From assembly GCA_000828075.3 (NCBI GenBank), contig JXCB02000033.1, positions 691,126-755,125 on the forward strand: a stretch of DNA of 64,000 nt, in the 5' to 3' direction. The first letter of the stretch is position 1; every line of letters begins with the position of its first letter. Position numbers and translations under genes: made by a program. The notes beneath the pieces were generated by a model. The model was not told the origin of the DNA. It did not search any database and saw only the letters and a program-made list of their open reading frames with translations. The stretch is from Tolypothrix campylonemoides VB511288 (GTDB lineage Bacteria > Cyanobacteriota > Cyanobacteriia > Cyanobacteriales > Nostocaceae). Below, one piece after another: positions 1 to 9,083 of the stretch.

Positions 1-2
1 AA

Positions 3-884
3 ATTCAGCAGTTGCAAGCTTGTGTGAGCTCATTAACAGAGGCATTTAACCAGCGCTCAGAGCTACAGCAAATAGAACGCTTAAGCCAAACCACCACCCA
101 ACTGCAACAGTATGTTTCTGCACTTCCTCCCTACTTTGACACCAGCGATCTGAAGCAAGAAATTCAACAGATCAGAGCAGAACTCCAATCCCTACGCCAA
201 CAGGTACAATCCTCAACCCCTCCTGCCGAAACAGTCAACGGTCGTCAAACCGGGTTAGCGCACCCAGAGCTTAATGGCAAACTCAAAAGACTCCCGCAAC
301 TGTTCAAGAGTTTCGCTCAGATGCAGCACCAGTTGGTAAAGCTACAGCGCTTAACTGCTAAAAGCGATAAGCGGAGCTTACTGCCAAAGGCAGATCGCAC
401 AACTGTGCCCCCGCAAGAGCAGTTGTCTGAACTATCCCCAATAACGCATCGGGTTGCTTCCTCAAACGGAACGCAATTGACAACCAGTCTGAAAAATCAA
501 CGCATGAGTGTAGAAGCACTCATGGCGATGGCTGAGGCTCGTGGCATTGGCAAAGAATTTCAGATGGTGATACAAGCAGCCAAGAAACACCATCTTACAC
601 TGAATCCGTGGCCTACTAACCTGATGATTAGTCCTGCGGCTCACTTGCTATGTACTGCGCGAAGAAATTCCTCTCAATGCCTGTTTATCATTTCGGGACA
701 GCCTGCGATGGATGGAAAAGTCCGACTGTGGGTATCAACGCATGCGATCGCTGAATTTTATCCGGTTAGGCAACAAACTGTCACATCCCTCCTGGGATTT
801 GATGGGTGGCGCGAGATGGATAAGGCACAGATAGAGGAGTTCGTCGCTAGTCTGAATCGGTTATTTGAAGAAGCCAGCGTTTAA
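3..884 (+). CDS. Coiled-coil protein of unknown function (5' end outside window)
   Basis: The reading frame is open from the window edge, so the true start is probably upstream; the first in-window start is a TTG at 12 without a convincing ribosome site. The first half (about residues 1-110) is rich in Gln, Leu and Glu in heptad-like spacing and should form coiled coil. A Ser/Thr/Pro/Gln-rich linker follows. The last 120 residues look globular, with a repeated hydrophobic/aromatic pattern (LLCTARRN, LWVSTHAIAEFYP, LLGFDGWREM) and an acidic helical tail. I do not recognise the family. Nothing around it suggests a role: the next 350 bases are non-coding and then a decayed bestrophin gene follows. 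Confidence 0.7.
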   Translation: MQQLQACVSSLTEAFNQRSELQQIERLSQTTTQLQQYVSALPPYFDTSDLKQEIQQIRAELQSLRQQVQSSTPPAETVNGRQTGLAHPELNGKLKRLPQLFKSFAQMQHQLVKLQRLTAKSDKRSLLPKADRTTVPPQEQLSELSPITHRVASSNGTQLTTSLKNQRMSVEALMAMAEARGIGKEFQMVIQAAKKHHLTLNPWPTNLMISPAAHLLCTARRNSSQCLFIISGQPAMDGKVRLWVSTHAIAEFYPVRQQTVTSLLGFDGWREMDKAQIEEFVASLNRLFEEASV

Positions 885-1239
885 ATCAAACCAGGCAAAG
901 TTGAGAAGCCTGGACTTTAATTAGCGCTATGAACCACATAGCAATAGTTTCAGCCTTCCGAAATTCCCCCGCCAAGGGGAGTTCGGCTTAAAGTTTCCGT
1001 TACCCATAATTTTGAGTGTTGCTGCTTTGATGCTGGCGCTTGGAGCTGTTGCAAATAGGGTCTAACCCGCTCGCTTCGGGAGCACCCCGGTATACGCACC
1101 GCAGTAATAAGCTGTTCCACATTTAATTTGCATTTTAAACCGCAGAGGCGCAGAGGGCCCAGAGTAAGATATAAAAGAGTTTGACGCTTTTTATCAAAAC
1201 TTGAAATTATGCAAGTTAGATGTGTTTCAGCTTAGATAC
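885..1239. other. Intergenic spacer with small palindromes
   Basis: No gene seen. It holds a GC-rich short palindromic stretch around 1062-1100 (GCTCGCTTCGGGAGC type) and, at 1106-1133, one copy of a 28-bp dispersed repeat whose inverted copy lies at 33276-33303 (27 of 28 bases match). Confidence 0.4.
1106..1133 (+). repeat. 28-bp dispersed repeat, copy 1
   Basis: The bases from AATAAGCTGTTCCAC onward to TTGCAT recur in inverted orientation at 33276-33303 with one mismatch. Both copies are intergenic. This suggests a small dispersed element or the end of one; its borders cannot be set from two copies. Confidence 0.5.
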
Positions 1240-1515
1240 TCATAAAGCCAAGTTACGAACCCTATTGACTAAACTTCCCCACAATCGACGACCTTCCCAA
1301 AATCGCTCATTCGCTGTATTCGTCCGGAACACCAATAATAAAGTAAAGCCAATATTGAAAGTCAAAATCGCATTGGTAAGGACACCGCTCTTATGTGCAA
1401 ATGCAATGGAAAACCCAAAATAGTATAATAATGATACTAAAAAACCATACACACCACAAAATATTACTCAGGGAAGAATGACTGGAATAACTGACGTTTC
1501 AAGTCGTAAACAAAC
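1240..1515 (-). pseudogene. Bestrophin-family (UPF0187) anion channel remnant
   Basis: The minus strand encodes a piece of a bestrophin-like channel. Reading from about 1515 down it gives SVIPVILP, then an in-frame TGA at 1470-1468 where the family has Trp, then VIFCGVYGFLVSLLYYFG, and finally the hallmark LLVFRTNTANERFWEGRR and LWGSLVNRVRNLA. The frame then hits TGA at 1240. Only the first quarter of a roughly 300-residue family is left. The nonsense change plus the missing C-terminal three quarters make this a decayed gene. Family assignment rests on the FRTNTAxERFWEGR motif, which is distinctive. Confidence 0.75.
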
Positions 1516-2088
1516 TTAAAACCAATTCAGTTTTTCGCCAGTGTAAAGGTGATATTTTCCTGTAAACGAATTTTTTTTCCTACTTAGAAACTTTTTGCAG
1601 CGTTCCAGTAGATTAGTGGAATTTGAGCGAGTCATGTGTTATAGCAACAGCCAAGGTGGTTAGGACATCAACAGATGATACAACCTAGACACAAAAAGAC
1701 TTTTGACCCAGTCCCCAGTCCCCAGTCCCTAGTCCCCTGCTATATAACTCCAAATTAATTAACACAGAACGTTCAACTTGACTTATAAACCTTTAGAAAT
1801 CAGTCTGCGTTTTGGGTTGGAAATTTCATTACTCCATGAAGTATTAAATTATATAAAGTTATACGAAAAGTATATTACCTTGCTCATGCAACATACTACT
1901 GTTGCTGATAAATAGTTGCTGATAAATATTTTTCAGCCTTTCCACAGACACTGCTATAGCTTAATTTCTCCATTCCAAAATCTAAAATATAAAATTGGTA
2001 TAGTTACTCTAAACCACGTACACAGCCAAACATCAAAACTTCCCTCCCCAGCTTCCCCGAATCAAAAATAGCCATTTTTAAATCAGCC
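1516..2088. other. Intergenic spacer, AT-rich, with short tandem repeat
   Basis: No gene seen. A heptamer-type tandem repeat (CCCAGTC units) lies at about 1707-1738, a kind common between cyanobacterial genes. The rest is AT-rich, with a near-duplicate TTGCTGATAAATA at about 1900-1928. Confidence 0.4.
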
Positions 2089-3459
2089 TTGACTCAACCT
2101 AACCCTGTGCCAAAGAACCTGCAAGAAACTCACTTAAACCGCGCTCGTGCTAGCCTAAGCCTTGCGTTGTCTTGGTATGGAAATCTTCGCAAACCCGGAC
2201 AGTCGTCATCAAACTCACAATTAGCAGGTTTGGTAAAACCAGAATTGGAACTTTTGACCACGACACTCAACAAACTTGACCATAATGTGATCCGCATTGC
2301 GGCTTTTGGTTTGGTCAGTCGTGGGAAGTCAGCGGTGTTGAATGCTTTACTCGGACAAAAGATTCTACAAACAGGTCCCCTGAATGGTGTGACTCAGTAC
2401 CCTCGTTCCGTGCGTTGGAATCCTGGTGGTAAGGTGCAAGTGGAGTTAATTGATACACCAGGATTAGATGAAATTGAAGGAGAAGCACGGGCGCAGATGG
2501 CGCGCGAAGTGGTGCGTCAATCAGATTTGATTCTTTTTGTTGTATCTGGTGATATTACCAGGACTGAGTATAGAGCGCTGTGTGACTTGCGACAAGCACA
2601 GAAACCCTTAATTTTGGTCTTCAATAAGACAGACCTTTACCCGGATACAGACAAAACAGCAATTTACAACAATTTGCAACAGTTGGGCGCGGGAAATCCC
2701 CAAGGAAAACCCCTAAAACCTGATGAAATCGTCATGGTGGCGGCGGAACCTGCACCAATGGAAGTGCGCGTTGAGTGGTCTGATGGTCGTGTGACACATG
2801 AATGGGAAACACCACCGCCACAAATAGACGAACTCAAACAAACAATTCTGAAAATTCTTAATCGCGAAGGGCGATCGCTCTTGGCTTTAAACGCACTGAT
2901 CCAAGCACGTGATGCACAAGAGGCGATCGCCCAAAAAACCCTCGACTTACGCCAACAACAAGCAGAAGACTTGATTTGGCAATATACCAAATACAAAGCT
3001 TTAGCAGTGGCGCTCAATCCCATCGCCTTCTTAGATATTCTCGGCGGAACAATTGCCGATTTAGCCTTAATTCGCTCCCTAGCACGGCTGTATGGTTTGC
3101 CAATAACCAGCTACGAAGCCGGGAAGATTTTAAAAACGATTTTATTCAGTTCTGGTGGCTTACTGCTAGGAGAACTAGGCAGCAGTTTGCTGTTAGGTTT
3201 GGGTAAAAGTACCGCCGCCATTGCTTCTGGAGAAAACCCGATAAATGTCACTGCTTATGCTGGAACTGCAATTACGCAAGGTGGTATTGCAGGTTACGGA
3301 GCATACGCTGTGGGAAAAGCGGCGCAAGTCTATCTCGAAAAAGGCTGTTCTTGGGGACAATTGGGAGCGAGTACAGTTATTAAAGAAATACTAGCTGAGG
3401 TGGAACCTAATACAATTTTGTATCGTTTGCGGCAAGAGTTGGGACAGCATCTTGGGTAA
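2089..3459 (+). CDS. Era-like GTPase with C-terminal membrane (DUF697-like) region
   Basis: A 456-residue TRAFAC-class GTPase. The P-loop is GLVSRGKS (residues 74-81), G3 is DTPG (122-125) and G4 is NKTD (179-182), so nucleotide binding looks intact. The C-terminal third (about 290-430) holds several hydrophobic, Gly/Ala-rich segments typical of the DUF697 region that follows such GTPase domains in cyanobacteria, suggesting membrane association. The cellular role of this group is not established. The start is a TTG with no obvious Shine-Dalgarno; the open frame upstream offers no better choice. It converges on the ylqF gene 19 bases downstream. A second GTPase of related layout lies at 7084-8421. 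Confidence 0.8.
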   Translation: MTQPNPVPKNLQETHLNRARASLSLALSWYGNLRKPGQSSSNSQLAGLVKPELELLTTTLNKLDHNVIRIAAFGLVSRGKSAVLNALLGQKILQTGPLNGVTQYPRSVRWNPGGKVQVELIDTPGLDEIEGEARAQMAREVVRQSDLILFVVSGDITRTEYRALCDLRQAQKPLILVFNKTDLYPDTDKTAIYNNLQQLGAGNPQGKPLKPDEIVMVAAEPAPMEVRVEWSDGRVTHEWETPPPQIDELKQTILKILNREGRSLLALNALIQARDAQEAIAQKTLDLRQQQAEDLIWQYTKYKALAVALNPIAFLDILGGTIADLALIRSLARLYGLPITSYEAGKILKTILFSSGGLLLGELGSSLLLGLGKSTAAIASGENPINVTAYAGTAITQGGIAGYGAYAVGKAAQVYLEKGCSWGQLGASTVIKEILAEVEPNTILYRLRQELGQHLG

Positions 3460-3478
3460 AAATATCTCGCGCAAAAAC

Positions 3479-4363
3479 TTACTGGTGAGGTGGTAATTCT
3501 AAAGGAATCGGACCAAGTGAACCTTTACGAAAATCTGTCAAGATGACCCGTGCAGTTTTTTCTACATCGCCTTTGAAACGATACTCTGCCAAAGCATGCA
3601 AGTATGCTTCTCCAGTCAGAGGCGTGGGGTCGAGTGTGTAACGCGATCGCAAAGGATGTTCTGGTAAAAAATCAGGATCATTGGTCTGACCATCTTTGAT
3701 GATATCTACTAGCGCCGCTGCTACCTTTTGATTGTCGTAAGATGCTTCACCAATATCGTCACAAATCGCTAACTTCAATGCTGCTTCTTGATTTTCCAAC
3801 TTAGCAGGGATGACACCTGGAGCATCCAACAATTCCAGTTCCTCGGAAATTCGCACCCAACGCAATTGGCGAGTGACCCCAGGACGCGCTGCACTTTCCA
3901 CCACTCGCCGTCCTAGCAAACGGTTGATTAAAGCTGATTTGCCAACATTCGGAAAGCCAATCACCACAGCACGGACTGGACGGGGTAACATCCCGCGATT
4001 TTTCCGACGTTCATTAATAGCCACCCCAGCAGCTTGTGCCGCTTTTGACACTGCAGCCACACCTTGACCTTGCTGAGCATTGGTAAAATAAGGTACTTCT
4101 CCCTGGCTCTTGAACCACTGTGTCCACGCTTGTCGTACTTGCGGCAAAATGATATCAACTCGGTTTAGCACCAACACCCGTGTTTTGCTTCCCACCCACT
4201 CGCTCATTTTGGGATGATGTGTTGCCAAAGGAATCCGGGCGTCGCGTACTTCCAATACGACATCGACAACTTTGAGATGTTCTTTGAGGTTTTTTTCAGC
4301 TTTAGCAATGTGCCCTGGATACCATTGAATGATATTTAGTTTATAGTTTTGAGTTATTGACAT
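3479..4363 (-). CDS. ylqF: Ribosome biogenesis GTPase YlqF/RbgA
   Basis: A circularly permuted GTPase in which G4 precedes G1, the family signature: NRVD (67-70), then GFPNVGKS (136-143), then PGVTR, then DAPG (180-183). YlqF/RbgA acts late in assembly of the 50S ribosomal subunit. The N-terminal WYPGHIAKA segment is also typical. I start at the ATG at 4363; an upstream in-frame ATG at 4399 would add 12 residues, but these are encoded by a CTTTGTC-type tandem repeat and are unlikely to be protein. G4 has Arg in place of the usual Lys. The gene is followed on the minus strand by no close partner; its upstream side carries a fold-back element (4436-4580). Confidence 0.92.
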   Translation of the reverse strand: MSITQNYKLNIIQWYPGHIAKAEKNLKEHLKVVDVVLEVRDARIPLATHHPKMSEWVGSKTRVLVLNRVDIILPQVRQAWTQWFKSQGEVPYFTNAQQGQGVAAVSKAAQAAGVAINERRKNRGMLPRPVRAVVIGFPNVGKSALINRLLGRRVVESAARPGVTRQLRWVRISEELELLDAPGVIPAKLENQEAALKLAICDDIGEASYDNQKVAAALVDIIKDGQTNDPDFLPEHPLRSRYTLDPTPLTGEAYLHALAEYRFKGDVEKTARVILTDFRKGSLGPIPLELPPHQ

Positions 4364-4435
4364 TTGTACGAGTGTCCTTTGTCGTTTGTCCTTTGTCAAA
4401 TGACTCAGGACTGTTAATATTGCCTACTGAAGTGA

Positions 4436-4580
4436 TAAGTAGGTCAACCTTAAAAAACATAAAACAAACCTAACCCCCCAGCCCCCTTCCCTTATAGGGA
4501 AGGGGGAGAGTCAAAGCCTCTCCCCTTGCAGGGGAGAGGTTTGGAGAGAGGTCTTACGTTTAATTAAGTTGACCTACTTA
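4436..4580. mobile_element. Fold-back (MITE-like) element, AGTAGGTCAAC termini
   Basis: About 145 bases bounded by inverted repeats: TAAGTAGGTCAAC at the left end (4436-4448) and its exact complement at the right end (4568-4580). Inside are the pyrimidine/purine-rich blocks (CCCCTTCCC, GGGGAGAGG) common to cyanobacterial repeats. The outermost TA on both sides could be a TA target duplication as made by IS630/mariner-type transposases. There is no coding capacity. A single copy is seen here, so the mobile nature is inferred from structure. Confidence 0.6.
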
Positions 4581-4639
4581 AAGAAGCTTATTGTAGAACT
4601 TTAGCCATATGGTAGCGCAAACAAGCACCCTACTTTGCC

Positions 4640-5011
4640 CTACTTTAATTGATGTAGAATTATCCGATTACCATCTGGGTCATAAGCATATATTTCCCTA
4701 CCGTGGGAAGCAGTGATAATTGCTGCTGGTGGTGGATAGCCCAATGCGGTCAGATGAGCGATCGCACTTTCTAAATCACTAACCTCTAAACACAAACTCA
4801 TCTTACTTTTAGCCGAGTTTTCAAATTCAGAAAAGTCTGTCTGTCTTGGTTGAAAAATACCTAATTTCAAACTAGCAATTTGAAACTCAGCATAAACGTT
4901 TGGCATATAAGTCGTTGGCTTTATACTTAGGAACTGAGTATAGAAACCAACTAAAGTTTCAAGATGAAAAGTTGCCAGGGTAACGATAGCTTCAGTAAAT
5001 TGAAAAGTCAT
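4640..5011 (-). CDS. VOC (glyoxalase/bleomycin-resistance fold) family protein
   Basis: A protein of about 123 residues with the vicinal-oxygen-chelate pattern: an N-terminal half beginning MTFQFTEAIVTLATFHLETLVGFYTQFL and a C-terminal half ending in YDPDGNRIILHQL, the usual DPDGN-x-IxL strand with a metal-ligand Glu position replaced by His (NRIILH). The substrate cannot be told. I take the ATG at 5011; the frame is open to 5134 but the extra 41 residues run through a CCTAATCCC-type tandem repeat. Another VOC protein lies at 42705-43064. Confidence 0.75.
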   Translation of the reverse strand: MTFQFTEAIVTLATFHLETLVGFYTQFLSIKPTTYMPNVYAEFQIASLKLGIFQPRQTDFSEFENSAKSKMSLCLEVSDLESAIAHLTALGYPPPAAIITASHGREIYAYDPDGNRIILHQLK

Positions 5012-5166
5012 CTCAAGGATGCAAACTATAGCCACAAAAGAATACAGTAAAAGGGACTGGGGATTGGCGATTAGCGATTGGGGTAGTGGTATATCAAACG
5101 AGAAATTATGTCCGGGGTCGCCAGCCTTACCCAATCCCTAATCCCTAATCCCTAATCCCGTTTACG

Positions 5167-6030
5167 CTATTCATGTTTTTCTGACAACTGCCAGAGTTGA
5201 ATTTCGTAACACAGATGTTTATCAAAAATTATACGTGCTTCTAACCCCTCAACAATTAGCTTTTTAAGCCAGCGATTAAATATCCAGCGCCCAATAGCAT
5301 GCAACGGTGGGACAGCGATCGCCACAAGATCGGCAATATACTTGATAGTACTTAGCCCAAAAGTGCGGAAGGTTCCAATACCCAAGTCAATCGTTGGCGC
5401 AATTTGGGCTGAAATATCCTCAGCTTTAACTAAATTGAACCCAGCTTGCACCAACGCATCGTGAAGAACACTGCCGACATGACAATTGGAAAAGATGCCC
5501 TCATGGTATTTGGCATCAACGCGGAGCATATCGGCAAGCAGCAGATAGCCACCACGGTTAAGCAGACGAGCGGCACCTTGAGCAATGTCATCAGCAGCCA
5601 TATACTGGCTACTTTCGCTGAAGAGGATCAGGTCGTAACAGTGGGTTCCCTGGAAATCTTCAAATCTCGTTAAATGGAACGGTGCTTGATTGTTAGTCCG
5701 CTTTACAAACATCTCTTGCTGAAACGGATCGGGGGCAAGTCCCTCAACAGTGAAGCCACGCTCTTGGAGGTAGGCAGCATTGCCACCAATGCCAGAGCCG
5801 ACATCAAGCACGGTGTTTATTCCCTCTGGGATGAAACTTACAAGTTTGGCTGCATAAGCTTCCTGAGCGGTACGTAACCGTGCAATAGTTAGCTCCTCAC
5901 CAGAAGCAGGCACCGGCTCCCAATAGCCATAATGCAGATAAGGTGAATTTGAAAGTTCTAGATAGTAATTGAGTGCAGCATTTTGGTAGCGCGTCGTTTT
6001 AGGAATATGAATTAATTTTGGTTGAGGCAT
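5167..6030 (-). CDS. SAM-dependent methyltransferase (class I)
   Basis: A 287-residue Rossmann-fold methyltransferase. Motif I is VLDVGSGIGGNAAYL (about residues 73-87), followed by an acidic post-I position (VEGLAPDPF) and a motif IV-like YDLILFSES. The N-terminal region (YYLELSNSPYLHYGYWEP) resembles small-molecule methyltransferases of the sterol/tocopherol/mycolic-acid cyclopropane type, where YGYW is common. The acceptor is unknown. The start ATG at 6030 is the only good one. It stands alone between the VOC protein and fdhD with about 90-base gaps. Confidence 0.8.
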   Translation of the reverse strand: MPQPKLIHIPKTTRYQNAALNYYLELSNSPYLHYGYWEPVPASGEELTIARLRTAQEAYAAKLVSFIPEGINTVLDVGSGIGGNAAYLQERGFTVEGLAPDPFQQEMFVKRTNNQAPFHLTRFEDFQGTHCYDLILFSESSQYMAADDIAQGAARLLNRGGYLLLADMLRVDAKYHEGIFSNCHVGSVLHDALVQAGFNLVKAEDISAQIAPTIDLGIGTFRTFGLSTIKYIADLVAIAVPPLHAIGRWIFNRWLKKLIVEGLEARIIFDKHLCYEIQLWQLSEKHE

Positions 6031-6118
6031 GAGTGACTAGGGTGTGTTCAGCGGCGGACTCAAAACAGTAAACAGTGATCACTGATAACTGATAACTAAT
6101 TGAGCCAAGGTACGGGTA

Positions 6119-6997
6119 TTAGCGTAGCACTTTGTTGGAAAAGCTTATTCTTTCTAAACCAGTGTAGACATTGAATCGTTCCCCTCGCAAAAATCCAATT
6201 AAGGTAATCCCAAATTCCTTTGCTACAGACACTGCCAAACTGCTAGGCGCAGAAACAGAACAGACAATGGGAACACCCGCCGTTGTACACTTTTGCAAAA
6301 TTTCAAAGCTTGAGCGCCCGCTGACCATGACGATATAATTACTTAATGGTAACTGCTCACTCAGCAAAGCAGAACCTATCAATTTATCTAAAGCATTGTG
6401 ACGTCCTACATCCTCATGTAAGTTCAGTAGCTGTCCTTGGTTGTCAAACAACGCCGCTGCATGCAAACCCCCTGTAGCATGAAACACACCTTGATCCGCC
6501 CTAAGCTTATCTGGTAAGGTATAAATCATCTCAGCATTCACGATAAGTTCTGAAACAATAGCCGGACAACCCCGGAAGCGCAAAGCTTCAAGACTCGTCT
6601 TACCACAAACTCCACAGGCACTACTGATATAAAAGTGTCTTTCCAATGGCTGTAAATCTGGATTCAATCCCTCCCGAAGGGTAACATTTACAATGTTGTA
6701 GTGTTGCTCACCATCCACCGACTTATCCAGGCAGTAACTCATGCGTTGGATATCTTCCCGACAGCTAATAACTCCCTCACTGTAGAGAAAACCAGCAGCC
6801 AGTTCAAAATCTGCCCCTGGTGTGCGCATGGTAACGGCTATTGTCTTTTGGGGAGAGGCAAGGCGAATTTCCAACGGTTCCTCGGTCGTCAATTGGTCTT
6901 GTCGAGAACGGATTTTACCATTTTCCACCACCCAGGTTGTGGTTTTGATTTTACTGCCAGTTCGCCTATTCATAGCTAATTGTCCTTTAACTTGCAT
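6119..6997 (-). CDS. fdhD: FdhD, sulfurtransferase for formate dehydrogenase/molybdenum cofactor
   Basis: FdhD transfers sulfur from the cysteine desulfurase to the bis-MGD cofactor of formate dehydrogenase-type enzymes. The catalytic CxxC is in SSACGVCGK (Cys128 and Cys131). Other family blocks are TTEEPLEIRL, MRTPGADFELAAGFLYSEG, ATGGLHAAAL and EDVGRHNALDKLIG. Length (292) is normal. An internal ATG at 6973 (MNRRTGSK) is an alternative start, and its 284-residue product would still contain everything conserved. No formate dehydrogenase or molybdopterin gene is in the window. Confidence 0.92.
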   Translation of the reverse strand: MQVKGQLAMNRRTGSKIKTTTWVVENGKIRSRQDQLTTEEPLEIRLASPQKTIAVTMRTPGADFELAAGFLYSEGVISCREDIQRMSYCLDKSVDGEQHYNIVNVTLREGLNPDLQPLERHFYISSACGVCGKTSLEALRFRGCPAIVSELIVNAEMIYTLPDKLRADQGVFHATGGLHAAALFDNQGQLLNLHEDVGRHNALDKLIGSALLSEQLPLSNYIVMVSGRSSFEILQKCTTAGVPIVCSVSAPSSLAVSVAKEFGITLIGFLRGERFNVYTGLERISFSNKVLR

Positions 6998-7083
6998 ATC
7001 TGAATTTGAGAAACTGTTGCCTAGCCCCCTGTGGGATCTGCCGGACAGCCGATCCAGTTAGTGCAAATTAAATACACATTAGC

Positions 7084-8421
7084 TTACCGCTTAATTCCCT
7101 TAAACCGTTCTTTTGCTGACTCAAAGGCTTCTTGCATCACAGACTGAATCTTTTGGGGATCAGGTTTCTTGCCCCCCATTAAGTCACCAAAGTAAACACA
7201 AGACCCCTCGCCCAGTGCCCAGGTGTAGGCGGCTGCCCAGGAAGCAGCTATCACACTGCCGAAACCTGGCAGGAATTTGAGTAACTCACGTCCGACTGCG
7301 CGTGCTAAGAAGCCACTGGCGATCGCACTGACAACACCCCCCGCCTGCGATGGAGTCAGCGTCTGTCCATACAATTTTCCCAGCACCCCTACCATCGAGA
7401 CTTGTAATGCTGTGAGTGCTGGCATTGTCGCAAAAGGCAGCGGCACTGCTGCCAGCGTGGCTGATATAATGGCAAATACCAAAATGTAACGGCGTCCTAC
7501 ATCCCGGTAAAGGTCACCAATTTGTCTGCCAGCGTCCTCATCTAATAACTGATAAATCGCCTGCGCTTCGGCTTCGGGGAGTAAATCTGCTAAAGTATCC
7601 CTCAGCAGCTCTAAGCCATAAAATACAGGATTGTAGCCGTCCTCTTCCAAGGTAAAGTCAATCAGCACAGAGCGATCGCATAGTCCTGCAAAAGCTTGCT
7701 GCATTGCAGCGAATGCTCGGTTCACCTCCTCATAATCTGGTGGATATGCCGGATGATCGGCTGTACCGGGAGGATACACCTCATGCAAGCAAGTCACAGC
7801 TAGCAAACAGGGAATGTCTGGATATTTCTCACGCAGCCCAGCAGCAATTTGTTGCAGTGTGTCAGTCGCAAAATCATTAATTTTGACCGTCAGAATCAAG
7901 ATTTTGGCGTGACGGTTCTTCTGTTCCAAATCTCCAACCAGTTCCTGAATGATCATCTGAGTGTCCTGGTTTACATCTCCCAATCCAACCGTATCTGTAA
8001 AAATCAGTAACGGTAGGTCAGCTGAAGGGTAGGCGTAGCGCTGGGTGTGTTGTGTGTGGGGACGAAATCCCTGCCCGACAATCTCCGCAGAAACTCCTGT
8101 CAGTCCCCGCACAATTGAACTTTTTCCGGCTTGGGGTTTACCAATCAAGAGGGCTTCTGTCGTTGGCAGTTCTGCGCGAACTCTCTCCAAAATCTCTGCA
8201 ACCTGATCTTCGCTGACGCTAAACCATTTCACAACGGTCTGTGCCATTTGCTCTGTTGGTAGAAGTTGCGTCAAGCGTGCTGTTGCGTTATTCCAGACAC
8301 CAGTAATGCGGCTTGTCCAGGAATCATCGACCGACTTGAGCGTCACATCATCCGTCGGTTCACTAAACTGTTGAGAATCAGCCGACGATGAGTCAACATC
8401 ACGTTGTTCAGTCATGGGCAT
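7084..8421 (-). CDS. P-loop GTPase with hydrophobic C-terminal region
   Basis: A 445-residue GTPase: P-loop GKPQAGKSS (94-102), G3 DTVG (143-146), and a degenerate G4 (VTCLHEV where NKxD is expected, about 203-209). The first 90 residues are polar and probably disordered or regulatory. Residues 295-400 hold several hydrophobic segments (ILVFAIISATLAAVPLPF, GVVSAIASGFLARAVG), suggesting membrane association, as in the DUF697-type GTPases. It resembles the 2089-3459 gene in plan but not closely in sequence. The function is unknown. Confidence 0.75.
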   Translation of the reverse strand: MPMTEQRDVDSSSADSQQFSEPTDDVTLKSVDDSWTSRITGVWNNATARLTQLLPTEQMAQTVVKWFSVSEDQVAEILERVRAELPTTEALLIGKPQAGKSSIVRGLTGVSAEIVGQGFRPHTQHTQRYAYPSADLPLLIFTDTVGLGDVNQDTQMIIQELVGDLEQKNRHAKILILTVKINDFATDTLQQIAAGLREKYPDIPCLLAVTCLHEVYPPGTADHPAYPPDYEEVNRAFAAMQQAFAGLCDRSVLIDFTLEEDGYNPVFYGLELLRDTLADLLPEAEAQAIYQLLDEDAGRQIGDLYRDVGRRYILVFAIISATLAAVPLPFATMPALTALQVSMVGVLGKLYGQTLTPSQAGGVVSAIASGFLARAVGRELLKFLPGFGSVIAASWAAAYTWALGEGSCVYFGDLMGGKKPDPQKIQSVMQEAFESAKERFKGIKR

Positions 8422-8909
8422 TCAAAAGGTAGATCTTATTCTAACTAGACTTTGTCTATTATCTTTGTCTATTATCTAGGACGTTTCATGGGGTTTACCA
8501 TTGAGATTGTTATACCCAAAAGTTCCTCACACGCACGTCCCAAAGAACTTCCTATTTGCCAATCCCTTGACCAAGCATAGCAAACAAGCTCCTACACCGT
8601 CAGCTTATCTTTGGGCAACTTTTTGGCTCTACTCTCAAATTTTACCGCACGCTCCCTTCGGGTACGCGAAGAGCGTAAGTTCCTTGGAAGGAGGTACGGG
8701 CTTACAAAGCAGGCTATGCCAACACAAATCTGCGCTCGTATTGCTATACTCACAAGAGCTATACAAAAAAAGATCTGAATTTTCAACGAAAATGCATTCT
8801 GACTCCTGTGCCTCCTCCTCTGGAGCTGCGCAAACAAAGTAGCGTACCGGACGCATATTCTGACGCATGGTTCTTCTTCAAAGCAATCCTAAATCATTTG
8901 TGACAAACA

Positions 8910-8942
8910 AGATCCCCGACTTCTTAAAGAAGTCGGGGATCT
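8910..8942. repeat. Perfect palindrome, 16-bp arms
   Basis: AGATCCCCGACTTCTT, one base, then its exact complement. No T-run follows, so it is not a simple terminator. The sequence is of a type that I associate with dispersed cyanobacterial palindromes; only one copy is in this window. Confidence 0.7.
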
Positions 8943-8981
8943 GTGGCTTTCAATTCTCATAAAGAAAGCAGAGGATTGCTA

Positions 8982-9083
8982 TAAGTGTGAGCAGTTACTT
9001 CTAAGTAGTTAAATTTTACTAACAGAATTGGATATTAAGTGTGAGCAGTTACTTCTAAGTAGCTAAATTTTAGTAACAGAATT
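8982..9083. repeat. Tandem duplication of 48 bases, period 54
   Basis: Bases 8982-9029 recur at 9036-9083 with two substitutions (T to C at 9063, C to G at 9073). The unit starts TAAGTGTGAGCAGTTACTTC. It lies about 280 bases upstream of the hybrid kinase start and may be a duplicated regulatory segment or a recent slippage product. Confidence 0.75.

Noticed and set aside
8501-8842. Open frame of 113 codons on + and overlapping frames on -
   Set aside because: No family motif, no ribosome site, and runs through palindromic repeat DNA; odd composition.
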